Origin: Rossellomorea aquimaris
Lineage (GTDB): Bacteria; Bacillota; Bacilli; Bacillales; Bacillaceae_B
Assembly: GCF_020171925.1 (NCBI RefSeq)
Contig: NZ_JAIVAR010000003.1
Span: forward strand, 1-64,000
Direction of reading: 5' to 3'
Length of the DNA: 64,000 nucleotides
A program made the translations under genes and the position numbers. The first letter of the stretch is position 1. Each line of letters starts with the position of its first letter. The notes under the pieces are model-generated. The model ran no database searches. It had not been told where the DNA came from and worked only from the letters and a program-made list of their open reading frames with translations. Positions 47,545-55,687 of this stretch are shown here, piece after piece.

Positions 47545-47696
47545 CACTCCTCCGATTCTTCCGCGGCAACCGCTTGAAAAGGATTTCCCGATATACTCTT
47601 TCTCATCTCTTCAGTTAATTCAAATGGCTCTATTCCGCTTGTTGATCCACTTGCGTTATGTTGGCTCCCATCAAAGTGAAATGGTTTTCCTTCCAT
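47544..47696 (-). CDS. small acidic protein, unknown
   Basis: 50 residues: MEGKPFHFDGSQHNASGSTS, then GIEPFELTEEMRKSISGNPF and QAVAAEESEE. No family recognised. A GGAGGTG site lies 7 bases upstream of the ATG and a dedicated terminator directly follows, which argues that it is a real gene. It could be a minor spore or coat-associated peptide; that is a guess. The rest of the gap 47697-48025 shows no convincing gene. Confidence 0.65.
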   Translation of the reverse strand: MEGKPFHFDGSQHNASGSTSGIEPFELTEEMRKSISGNPFQAVAAEESEE

Positions 47697-48025
47697 CACT
47701 GAACACCTCCATTGTCATATACGTATAATGTGTTCCCCGTCCCCAAATTATATTCTAAAGACTACAACGGCAGTATCATGGTTATGTACAGAGGACGTTG
47801 TCACCCGCTTCACCATTTCCAAAGACCCAAATCATTTTCAGTACACTTCGGATAAAGGGAGGTGATTGGCAAAAAAAGATGACTTTTCCACTATAACACA
47901 GTCACTTATATAATTCTTTACACCTACGGGAAATCCCTTCTCTTTTTTTACTATCAGATTCAATCATGGACATTTCTCACAAAAAAACACCCGCCCATGA
48001 ATGAGACAGGTGCTACTGTTGGTGT

Positions 48026-48532
48026 TCATCCCCCCGCTGCAGGGGCAACATTCCGTTGACCAAGCTCTTGATCGAGGACGAGGATGGCAGCCTGGTTATC
48101 ACCTGCAATCGTCAATCGATCGACAATCGTTTGAGCCTGGGCTTCTTCATCAATTTGTTCCCTTAGAAAGTCCTGGATGATCAAGGCTGTCTGAGGATCC
48201 TCCTGAAGGGCATAATTGTACGCCTGACGGTATGAATCCGTAACGAATTGTTCATGCTTCAACACTTTCTTGAACGTTTCAAGAGGCGTACCGAATTGGT
48301 TCGGCTGGGCGGGAAGTTCCTGTATTGCCACGGTGCCTCCCTTATCCGTTACATAGTCGATCAGCTTAAGCATATGAGTGCGTTCTTCATCCGATTGAAG
48401 TCTGAGCCATTTAGCCATCCCGGTATAATTCTGATTGGCCATATAGGCGGACATCGCCAAATACAACGTAGTGGATACATGCTCAATTTGGATTAAATTA
48501 TTGACTAGCTTCTGAAGTTGATCATTCAGCAT
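48026..48532 (-). CDS. ftnA: non-haem ferritin
   Basis: A 168-residue ferritin. The di-iron ferroxidase ligands align with E. coli FtnA: E17, E50, H53, E94, with Q126 and E130 for the third site. It stores iron as ferric mineral in a 24-mer. The ATG at 48532 is preceded by GGGGGGAGC. The frame continues five codons further, without a site. No Fur or Per box is evident immediately upstream. Confidence 0.92.
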   Translation of the reverse strand: MLNDQLQKLVNNLIQIEHVSTTLYLAMSAYMANQNYTGMAKWLRLQSDEERTHMLKLIDYVTDKGGTVAIQELPAQPNQFGTPLETFKKVLKHEQFVTDSYRQAYNYALQEDPQTALIIQDFLREQIDEEAQAQTIVDRLTIAGDNQAAILVLDQELGQRNVAPAAGG

Positions 48533-48613
48533 GGTGCTCCCCCCCACTGTTAGTTACTACCTTCTAACCTATTTAACAGAGCGGGAAATTATTCCTTCTG
48601 TGATGTTCCCACG

Positions 48614-49561
48614 TTAAAGATGATGATTTCTGTGCTTGTTAAGGAAGCGCTCCTGTTTTCTTCTGATCACCATTTCTTCTAACGTACCAGATCCGCATAC
48701 AACCCCTAGGACGATGAACACAAGACCCACTAAGTGATAAGGGGTGATGCTTTCGCCTAAAAATACAGAAGCACCAATCAAAGAGAAAAATGTATTCAAG
48801 TTCAGGAAGATGGACGTCTCGGCTGCACCCAATTTTCCGATTGATTGATTGTATAGCATATGCCCCAGTGCCGTCGCAAGCATGGCTGAAGCAAAGAAAA
48901 GAATCCAGATTCCTGGAGAAGCATTGCCAAGATGGTCAAGCCCCCCGGGTTCTTTAACAAGACCAATGAAGAACAAGATCACTGAACCGAATACGAGCAT
49001 ATATCCCGTCAATAAGCGTGGATCCAGGGTTTTAGCGGCCTTGCTGATAATGATGAAGCTCAGCGCCTGGGAGAAGATGGAGATGAAGACCATGGCATCC
49101 CCCATGTTCAGTGTCGCCAGGCCATTTCCTCCCGATAAAACAATGATGGAGACACCGGCCCCTCCGAGCAAGAAGCCGATCACCTTGATGACGGTCGGCC
49201 GGTTCCTTAGGAGGATGGAAGCGAGCATTGCCGTCAGCAAAGGCCCGGTTCCCAGTATGAGCCCCCCATTTGTAGAAGATGTATGTGTCAGTCCAACAGA
49301 TAGGAAGTAGTGATGGCTCACCACATTGAGCAGCCCGCCACCAATGATGTAGATGCCCTCCCTTCTGGTAGGCTTCCTCACAATCCTCATAAATCCCAAA
49401 ATGATGAAGACCGTCACCCCGGCAGTGAATATACGCAGGGATGTGATGGTCACCGGGGTGAACGCCGTGACCAGGGTTTTCAAAGCAGGGACATTGAACC
49501 CCCATATCATCATCACGAACACCAATACAATATAAGTTTGCCATTTTTTCAATTCTCTCAA
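48614..49561 (-). CDS. EamA/DMT family transporter
   Basis: A 315-residue protein with ten predicted membrane helices in two EamA repeats (IWGFNVPALKTLVTAF...; AMLATALGHMLYNQSIGKLGAAETSIF). It may export metabolites; substrate unknown. Start is uncertain: TTG at 49561 or TTG at 49552 (the latter has AAAGGT at better spacing). Confidence 0.88.
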   Translation of the reverse strand: MRELKKWQTYIVLVFVMMIWGFNVPALKTLVTAFTPVTITSLRIFTAGVTVFIILGFMRIVRKPTRREGIYIIGGGLLNVVSHHYFLSVGLTHTSSTNGGLILGTGPLLTAMLASILLRNRPTVIKVIGFLLGGAGVSIIVLSGGNGLATLNMGDAMVFISIFSQALSFIIISKAAKTLDPRLLTGYMLVFGSVILFFIGLVKEPGGLDHLGNASPGIWILFFASAMLATALGHMLYNQSIGKLGAAETSIFLNLNTFFSLIGASVFLGESITPYHLVGLVFIVLGVVCGSGTLEEMVIRRKQERFLNKHRNHHL

Positions 49562-49651
49562 GACCTTTTCCAGTAAATTCAGCAGCTACCTGCTTTTATT
49601 CATCTCATCATAACACCCCTCTACCTTCTTTACTACGGTCAATTCATGATG

Positions 49652-49695
49652 AAGGTACGTCCCTCACTGCTTTAAAGCAGTGAGGGACGTACCTT
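49652..49695. repeat. 44-bp palindromic repeat, copy 6
   Basis: Perfect 22-bp arms with inner pairs ACTGC/GCAGT. It ends 11 bases before the K+ channel stop codon, in the channel's 3' region. Confidence 0.93.
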
Positions 49696-49706
49696 CGCCT
49701 TCTTGT

Positions 49707-50105
49707 CTATTTTTCATTTTTTGAATTCAGTACTCTCATGAAATAGGCTGATGGGAGAAGGAGACCGATCGATGCTTCGACGAGGGCGAAGAATCGGAGG
49801 TTGCCGACCGGAAGATAGTCTCCATATCCAACCGATAGGATGGTCACCCCACTGAAGTATAAATAATTTGAGAAACTGTGCGGGACCTCCTGCCCATCCG
49901 GCAAGCTGTATCTCAAGACGACCCCATTGGTCCCCAACCCATAATAAAGGACAGCAAATGCAATGGTCACGGCCATCAGGACAAAGAATAATTTATAGAA
50001 CATCCCCGTGCTGAAATAGCTGTATTTGAATTCTTTATTCCTAAAGAAGTAGATCAAATTGACAAGGATGAACAAGACGGCTCCAAATATGAGTAGATTT
50101 CCCAA
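49707..50105 (-). CDS. two-TM potassium channel-like protein (paralogue)
   Basis: A 132-residue pore-domain channel: TM1 at ~3-21, a second helix at ~38-58, pore loop with TILSVGYGD (selectivity filter), then the last helix. Same layout as the protein at 4.7-5.1 kb but clearly diverged. Start is TTG at 50105 behind AAGGGGG. No regulatory RCK domain is present, and none is encoded next to it. Confidence 0.82.
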   Translation of the reverse strand: MGNLLIFGAVLFILVNLIYFFRNKEFKYSYFSTGMFYKLFFVLMAVTIAFAVLYYGLGTNGVVLRYSLPDGQEVPHSFSNYLYFSGVTILSVGYGDYLPVGNLRFFALVEASIGLLLPSAYFMRVLNSKNEK

Positions 50106-50343
50106 CCTAGAATGATCCCCCTTCCTTTATCATGATTTCTTTTACTATAACCGCTCCGAATAGGACTAAAACAATCGCCTCCCATCATCTATCGCTTTCA
50201 CATGATTAAAGAATCACTTTCAGGAGGTTCCTGCCATTTCTTGCAAACTTCCTTTTTTCGTTCAGCTTTTGTGTTAAAATGAGTAAGTTATGTTTTTATA
50301 TCAATGATTACTTAATGATTACTAGATAGAAGGAGGAACCAAG

Positions 50344-51069
50344 ATGGATTTATTTTTTCCACTGGGACTTGCCATATCTTCAGGTGCTGTCATTGCTCTG
50401 TTAAAGATCATTGCGATTGATATCATACTGTCGGGGGATAACGCAATCGTCATCGCCATGGCTACAAGAAGTTTGCCAAAAGAGCTTCAAAATAAGGCGA
50501 TTTTCTGGGGAACGGCAGGTGCCGTCATTTTACGAGTTTTATTCGCTGCAATCATCGTCTATCTGTTGCAGATTCCATATGTCCATTTAATAGGAGGCTT
50601 ACTTCTTCTGTGGATCGCTTATAACGTTCTGGTAGAAGAAGGAGACGACGCGAATATCAAAGCCCATACAGGATTGGGTAAAGCCATCACGACAATCATC
50701 ATTGCAGATGCAGCCATGAGCCTTGATAATGTCGTGGCTGTTGCAGGGGCCGCTCATGGACACATCGGCATGATTGCGCTTGGGGTCTTCATTTCCATCC
50801 CCATCATGATATTCGGATCAAAAGCGATCGTAAAGGCCCTCGAAAAGTATCGCTGGATCGCTTATCTCGGTGCAGGGATCCTCGCCTACACAGCAGGGGA
50901 AATGATTGTTGGCGACCATCGATTCCTTGAATTATTGAATATCGAGCACGGGCCTGTCACCTACGCTATTACGATTGGACTCACCGTCGCCATCTTGTTG
51001 ATCGGATACATGGCAAATCGGAAGTCTGGCAACAAAGAAGAAGAAAGAGTGCGTCAAGCAAACTATTGA
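50344..51069 (+). CDS. TerC family membrane protein (YjbE-like)
   Basis: A 241-residue TerC protein with seven or so membrane helices. Acidic membrane motifs are DIILSGDNAIVIAMA (residues ~25-39) and DAAMSLDNVVAVAGAAHG (~122-139). Bacillus TerC proteins export Mn2+, possibly to metallate secreted enzymes. The 240-base upstream region shows no yybP-ykoY manganese riboswitch that I can recognise. The ribosome-binding site is AAGGAGGA. Confidence 0.87.
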   Translation: MDLFFPLGLAISSGAVIALLKIIAIDIILSGDNAIVIAMATRSLPKELQNKAIFWGTAGAVILRVLFAAIIVYLLQIPYVHLIGGLLLLWIAYNVLVEEGDDANIKAHTGLGKAITTIIIADAAMSLDNVVAVAGAAHGHIGMIALGVFISIPIMIFGSKAIVKALEKYRWIAYLGAGILAYTAGEMIVGDHRFLELLNIEHGPVTYAITIGLTVAILLIGYMANRKSGNKEEERVRQANY

Positions 51070-51111
51070 TATTATGAGATGAGGCTGGGGCAAAAGTGTT
51101 TCAGCTTAAGT

Positions 51112-51160
51112 AAAACCCGAACTAATTTGTCTGTCGAAGGACAAATTAGTTCGGGTTTTT
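51112..51160 (+). terminator. terC terminator / CCCGAACT hairpin linked to copy B
   Basis: AAAACCCGAACTAATTTGTC pairs with its complement around an 8-base loop and ends in TTTTT. It acts as terminator of the TerC gene. The same arm sequence neighbours copy A at 8.26 kb, so it probably travels with the dispersed element. Confidence 0.88.
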
Positions 51161-51200
51161 AACTATTTCTATAACTGTACGATTAGATTTCACATCTATC

Positions 51201-51365
51201 TAGCGGTTGATTGGAGTGCAAGACGAAGACTCCTGCGGGAAGAGTAGCTTATGAGAAAAGCGGAAGGGCTTTGAAGAGAGGCCTGCAGCTAGACATGTGA
51301 GACCCCGCAGGAGGCTCACAGGCTACCCGCGGAAAGCGAAGTCTTGCACGGAAATCATTAGCGGT
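51201..51365 (+). repeat. dispersed element, copy B (MITE-like)
   Basis: 165 bp with ends TAGCGGTTGATTGGAGTGCA and (reverse) CCGCTAATGATTTCCGTGCA, matching copy A at both termini. The centre differs and lacks the nested hairpin. The gap 51070-51777 (708 bases) contains this element, its hairpin and decayed copy C, and no gene that I can support. Confidence 0.78.
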
Positions 51366-51573
51366 ATTAAGAGACTACACTCAACTTGTTCGGCTTTATG
51401 TAGTAGTTTTTTAGTTTTGTCCCCCACCCTCATCTTTTTCCTGTCACTTATCTAAAAGAAGGGTAATCTGAAACTCGACCACTTGACTAGTTCGAGACCA
51501 ACATCTATCAATTCCCACTTAACAGGTGTCGCTGTTGAAGGATAGTGTTGTCTTTATCCGTTTCCCATCTGTT

Positions 51574-51685
51574 ATTTGGAGTGCAAGACGAGACTGATGC
51601 GGGAGTAGCGAATCAGGTGTGACTTGTCTGGCTGCGGGGCTTACCAACCGCCAGCAGAAAGCGAAATCTTCAGGGGGGATCAACC
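51574..51685 (+). repeat. dispersed element, copy C (decayed)
   Basis: Starts TTTGGAGTGCAAGACGAGAC and ends with AGAAAGCGAAATCTTC, recognisable versions of the two termini with several substitutions and small deletions. It lies about 210 bp from copy B in the same orientation. Confidence 0.6.
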
Positions 51686-51777
51686 GTGGTGTTTAACAGA
51701 ACGTACTAATTAAAATCATGAAATCTATTTCATTGGAAAGACTAATTCGTAGTCTCGATATTTAAGGTGGGGATGAT

Positions 51778-52482
51778 TTGGATTTTTTCAATAGCCAAGA
51801 ATCATTGACAGCTATCCAATGGATTTTGAGGGCTGTCGTTGGCTTTTTCTTTTTAGTGATCGTAGCTAAAGTGATGGGACAACGATCTATCTCTCAATTA
51901 CGATTCCTTGATTTTGTTATGGCACTGCTCTTGGGGAATATCATGGCTCACCCATTGTCCGATGAAGAGTTGGGGTTAAAGGGATCCATGATTACGATGA
52001 GTACCTTGGTCAGCTTATACCTTATTGGAGTATACATCAGCTTGAAGTTTACCTCCATCAAGAAATTTCTGGACCCCTCCCCCATTCCACTTATACAGGA
52101 TGGGACTATCAATTTTCATAACTTGAAGAAAGCAAGAATACCACTGGACAGTCTTTTATCAGAATTAAGAAAGCAGCAGACGGAGGAAGTCGATCAGGTA
52201 GCCCTAGCCCTATGGGAACCCGGTGGAGAAATCTCCATTTTTCACAAGCCGGAGCATCAGCCGGTCACAATGAAGGATTACGCTCCTTCTCACACCCCCT
52301 TCGACCTGCCAGTTCCAATCATTGAAGAAGGAAAAATCAATAATCGAGAACTGCAGCATATAAATAAAGACGAAACCTGGTTGAATCAACAACTTAAGCT
52401 TTCCTATGACACTTCGGTTCATGACGTGTTGCTGGCTACCATCGATAAGCAGGAAAAGATAAAAGTGTACTTATACAAATAA
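51778..52482 (+). CDS. DUF421 (YetF-like) membrane protein
   Basis: A 234-residue DUF421 protein with three N-terminal membrane helices, the motif GQRSISQLRFLDFVMALLLGN (~38-58) and a soluble C-terminal domain with the LDSLLSELRKQ segment. YetF-type proteins in bacilli affect spore or membrane stress phenotypes, but biochemical function is unknown. Start is TTG at 51778 after AAGGTGGGG. It directly follows the repeat-rich gap. Confidence 0.82.
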   Translation: MDFFNSQESLTAIQWILRAVVGFFFLVIVAKVMGQRSISQLRFLDFVMALLLGNIMAHPLSDEELGLKGSMITMSTLVSLYLIGVYISLKFTSIKKFLDPSPIPLIQDGTINFHNLKKARIPLDSLLSELRKQQTEEVDQVALALWEPGGEISIFHKPEHQPVTMKDYAPSHTPFDLPVPIIEEGKINNRELQHINKDETWLNQQLKLSYDTSVHDVLLATIDKQEKIKVYLYK

Positions 52483-52510
52483 AACCCTCCCCACATGTGG
52501 AGAGGGTTTT
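52481..52510 (+). terminator. terminator of the DUF421 gene
   Basis: AAAACCCTCCCCA / TGGAGAGGGTTTT arms with a 4-base loop, overlapping the stop codon. Confidence 0.88.
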
Positions 52511-52593
52511 ACGATTATTTTGATTTCAGTTGTTCAATTAACACAAGGTGATTACATCTTCATTTTCTCAGTGTAGTTAACGAGTTAGACCTT

Positions 52594-53562
52594 TCAATTC
52601 GCTGTCATCGCTTCCTGGATGAACCCCATCAACCTCCGCTTATACTCCTCATCATCCTCAAGGAAACCTTGTGTGTGCCCGACATCTGGGATGATCCATA
52701 GCTCTTTCATTCCCGATGCGTTTTCATACAGACGCTGGGCCATTTCAGGTGGGACGAGTTCATCCTTGTCACCATGGATGATGAAAAGTGGCAGGTCATG
52801 ATCCTTCTTCTTTACTTGGTTCAGTGCCGAAGCTTCCTCGAATGAAAATCCTGCCCTCTTTTCAGTGACCAGGCTTGTGATATCGATCAATGGGAAAGAT
52901 GGCAGGTTGTATAGATGCTTAAGCTGATGAGCGAGCTCCTCCTTCACTGACGTGTACCCACTGTCAGCAATGATCCCTTTTACTTCATGGGGAAGCTCGT
53001 CGCCGCTTGCCATCAGGACAGTCGAGGCACCCATTGAGAAACCGTGCAGGAAGATGGTCTTTTCCTTTTTCTCTCTGATAAGATAGTCGATCCATTTCCT
53101 TATATCCTGTCGATCATCCCAACCCATGCCGATATAGTCCCCTTCACTTTTACCATGTCCCCGTGCATCCGGCTTTAATATGTCATATCCTTTTTCATAA
53201 TAAAATTTTGTCACTTCGGGCAATTGTTCGTTATTCCCTTTATAGCCGTGAGTCAATATGACGGTCTTTCCATTCGACGCATCATTTTTGAGGTAAAGGG
53301 CACTCAGTTTCAAGCCGTCATCACTGTGGATTTCCACTTCTTCGAAATCCTGTTGCCCAGTCCAGCTTGTGAGTTCCTGCAATCGTTTCTGCTCCTCTTC
53401 AAGTGCACTGACCGCTTTGACCGCTTCCTCTGTGCCATACAGCTTGATGCCTTCATCACTTCTATTTAGAGCAACGTTATATATATAATTTCCGGCTCCG
53501 ATCAGGATCACCACTGTTATTATGAGTAGCCAGCATAGTGTAACACCGATGCGTTTGATCAT
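52594..53562 (-). CDS. membrane-anchored alpha/beta hydrolase
   Basis: A 322-residue protein with an N-terminal hydrophobic anchor (~6-28) and a hydrolase domain: oxyanion region HGYKGNN, nucleophile elbow GFSMGAS, acid in IHGDKDELVPP and His in DVGHTQGF. Similar to B. subtilis YqkD. Likely extracytoplasmic serine esterase or peptidase; substrate unknown. Confidence 0.87.
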   Translation of the reverse strand: MIKRIGVTLCWLLIITVVILIGAGNYIYNVALNRSDEGIKLYGTEEAVKAVSALEEEQKRLQELTSWTGQQDFEEVEIHSDDGLKLSALYLKNDASNGKTVILTHGYKGNNEQLPEVTKFYYEKGYDILKPDARGHGKSEGDYIGMGWDDRQDIRKWIDYLIREKKEKTIFLHGFSMGASTVLMASGDELPHEVKGIIADSGYTSVKEELAHQLKHLYNLPSFPLIDITSLVTEKRAGFSFEEASALNQVKKKDHDLPLFIIHGDKDELVPPEMAQRLYENASGMKELWIIPDVGHTQGFLEDDEEYKRRLMGFIQEAMTAN

Positions 53563-53663
53563 ATAGGTATCTCCTCTACTATTGTTCTTGTAGTTCTCTA
53601 AATGGATACCCCGGGTTCACATACTGGAAACCTGTCAGTTTGAGGAAAAGGCTGAATGAAAAG

Positions 53664-53693
53664 AAAAGCACTCAGGAAACCTGAGCGCTTTTT
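53664..53693 (-). terminator. terminator of the small frameshifted gene
   Basis: AAAAGC-A-CTCAGG / CCTGAG-C-GCTTTTT arms with a 3-base loop; on the reverse strand it follows the stop at 53704. Confidence 0.85.
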
Positions 53694-53703
53694 CGTGAAC
53701 CTA

Positions 53704-53824
53704 TTATTTTTCCTCTAATTCTTTTAACCGTTTTTCAAGCTTTCCTGCAATCGATAAGGCACTGATCTCGGACCCCGAGTGAACCGACTGCAATCGAAAA
53801 TGCAAAAATCACTCCAGTATCCAA
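53704..53824 (-). pseudogene. approximately 40-codon membrane protein gene with frameshift
   Basis: From TTG at 53824 (AAAGGATG at 7 bases) the frame encodes MDTGVIFAFSIAVGSLG and then runs out of a sensible reading. In the next frame the continuation SEISALSIAGKLEKRLKELE-EK-stop fits a membrane helix plus coiled-coil tail. Deleting one G from the GGGG run at about 53772-53775 restores one 39-residue protein. It is a decayed gene, a sequencing error, or a shifty site. Confidence 0.6.
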
Positions 53825-53871
53825 GTGTGCTCATCCTTTCTGTGACGTTTCTTTATATGAACATTGTCACG

Positions 53872-55260
53872 TTAAATAATCACATCAGCACGTACTTTCC
53901 ACCGGTTGACAGCAGCCTGTTTGACGGAATCGCTTCTCCTGGCATAAATCCTGATGACGTCCTTGATTTCTTCAGCAAGATAGTTCTCATTTCGGTTGTT
54001 GGCCAGGGACGGATATCCCGATCCTCTTTGGAGATAATCGGATGATGCGGCTTTATACCACCGATCTTCATCGAGAAGTTCCCCTCCGATTAATACCTCG
54101 AGGACCCTTTTACCATCATGGACGACCTCCGCCCCGGATACATGAAGACTTCCTACGAATCTCCCCCTGAACCCCGGACCCCTCCCTTCATTGAGACATA
54201 CTCCGGCATCCAGCGATTGCTCGAATGCTTCCCTAATATACTTACCTTGGATTTCAAATGAAGTTGGATTCAACGGAGAAGGACAAACTTCAATCAGCTT
54301 CTTATTCGAGATGTACCCGAACACTCCTGCATTCGCAATCCCACCGTTCATCAGGCCAATCTCACAACCCAGCATATCCTTCACGCCGTCTGCGATTAAG
54401 TTCGTAAGGGGATTTTCCTCGACGACATCATGCCATAGCGGTTCCTCAATTGAATAGAGAGGTTCACTTAGCACTTCGATCGCTTTTTCTTTATTTTTAG
54501 CTAAAATGGATAGGACTCCCTCATCCCGTTGAGCATCTTTCGTACCGATATTTTGTGAATGAAGTAATTCAATGCCGTCTTCGTTCACGTCTATTTCAAT
54601 GACGCCCACATATTCCCCGTAACAGCCGGCACTGTTCATGATCGTGTTGTTCACCACTTTGCTATGAGGATAAAGCTTGTGGTCATGTGCAGAAAGGATG
54701 ATGTCGACCCCTTTCAGTTCCCCCACAAGCTCATCGTCTACAAACGTGCCCAGATGATTGAGGAGAATGCAAAGATCATAGTTCCCTTGCTGGATTTCAA
54801 GCTCTTTCATGATCGCGGATTTGTAATCTGTCATATGTACGCCCAAACCGTCACTGAAATCCTGCATATCGGGAGAAGCACCCGTAATGAGGATTCGGAG
54901 ACCCTTCTTCTCTAGGATGGTACTTGAACATACGCCATCAATTCTGGTTCTGTCCCTTTTCAGTAGATTATTACTGATGAAAGGCACCCCACTATTCGAT
55001 GCCATATATTCAAGTGTATCGACCCCATTGAACATTTCATTGTTTCCAATGGTCAAGGCAGCATAACCAGCATACTCCAGCAGTTCGATGGCCGCCATCC
55101 CCCTGGTTCCCTGCAATTCAATACTTTTAAAGTCTGCAAAATCCCCTCCATCCAAGATCAACGTGTCCTCATCCCCATATTCCTTGATGATGGATACCGC
55201 GCGGGAGAATGCGTCAAAGTGACTATGCAGATCGTTCGTGTGAATGATGTTCAGTTTCAT
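53872..55260 (-). CDS. yunD: YunD-like 5'-nucleotidase/metallophosphatase
   Basis: A 462-residue two-domain protein. A metallophosphoesterase domain has HTNDLHSHF (8-16), LDGGDFADF, a GNNE block, LNHLGT and LSAHDHKLY. A 5'-nucleotidase C-terminal domain follows (ADGVKDMLGCEIGLMNGGIANAG). There is no signal peptide, unlike UshA, so it acts in the cytoplasm as YunD does. GNNE replaces the usual GNHE. It lies divergent to adenine deaminase, so a purine-salvage context is reasonable. Confidence 0.87.
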   Translation of the reverse strand: MKLNIIHTNDLHSHFDAFSRAVSIIKEYGDEDTLILDGGDFADFKSIELQGTRGMAAIELLEYAGYAALTIGNNEMFNGVDTLEYMASNSGVPFISNNLLKRDRTRIDGVCSSTILEKKGLRILITGASPDMQDFSDGLGVHMTDYKSAIMKELEIQQGNYDLCILLNHLGTFVDDELVGELKGVDIILSAHDHKLYPHSKVVNNTIMNSAGCYGEYVGVIEIDVNEDGIELLHSQNIGTKDAQRDEGVLSILAKNKEKAIEVLSEPLYSIEEPLWHDVVEENPLTNLIADGVKDMLGCEIGLMNGGIANAGVFGYISNKKLIEVCPSPLNPTSFEIQGKYIREAFEQSLDAGVCLNEGRGPGFRGRFVGSLHVSGAEVVHDGKRVLEVLIGGELLDEDRWYKAASSDYLQRGSGYPSLANNRNENYLAEEIKDVIRIYARRSDSVKQAAVNRWKVRADVII

Positions 55261-55465
55261 AATTTACCTCCGTGACTCTTCTTTTATTCAGAAAACTCTA
55301 TATATTAATAGTATATGAAATCATCATGGAGTAAAGGATTTTTTTGGAAGATCCGACTGTACAACGCGGTGATCTCTTTATTTACAACGGATTTAAGATT
55401 GACAGCCATGAATCAAAACGTTTAGAATGTTATCTACTATTCAACTTAAAACACATATCGTATCA

Positions 55466-55532
55466 CTCGTATAATCTTGGAAATATGGTCCATAAGTTTC
55501 TACCAAACTACCGTAAATGGTTTGACTACGAG
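55466..55532 (+). ncRNA. purine riboswitch aptamer, guanine class
   Basis: P1 is CTCGT/ACGAG, with the conserved core ATAATC, TATGG, AAGTTTCTACC, CCGTAAA and GACTA. P3 is AAACTA/TGGTTT. The specificity base (position 74 equivalent) is the C in GACTA, which pairs with guanine or hypoxanthine rather than adenine. An intrinsic terminator follows and the adenine deaminase gene starts 155 bases downstream. An 82-codon open frame crossing this region is only a read-through of the RNA. Confidence 0.95.
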
Positions 55533-55579
55533 AGGGATCTTCAGCCGTGTAATCGTCCACAGCTGTCCTCTATGATGTC

Positions 55580-55610
55580 AAACCCTTGGTAACAAGGGTT
55601 TTTTATTTTT
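55580..55610 (+). terminator. riboswitch expression-platform terminator
   Basis: AACCCTTG / CAAGGGTT arms with a 4-base loop, then TTTTTATTTTT. It is 48 bases after the aptamer, so ligand binding should favour termination before the deaminase gene. Confidence 0.9.
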
Positions 55611-55687
55611 CTTGATTATCAGGGAACAATAGGACAATCGCTTCCAATGGCCATATTCGAAGGGTAATGGGGATAAGGAGGATTTAT

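Noticed and set aside
47875..47930. Possible TTG-started peptide after GGGAGGTGA
   Set aside because: The site is one base from the start codon and the frame closes after 15 codons.
50106..50343. yybP-ykoY manganese riboswitch before the TerC gene
   Set aside because: I looked for the conserved helices and GGGGAGUA-type core and do not see them; the region only shows promoter-like sequence.
55344..55592. 82-codon open frame upstream of adenine deaminase
   Set aside because: Its bases are the guanine-class riboswitch and its terminator, no ribosome-binding site is present, and the peptide has no protein-like pattern.
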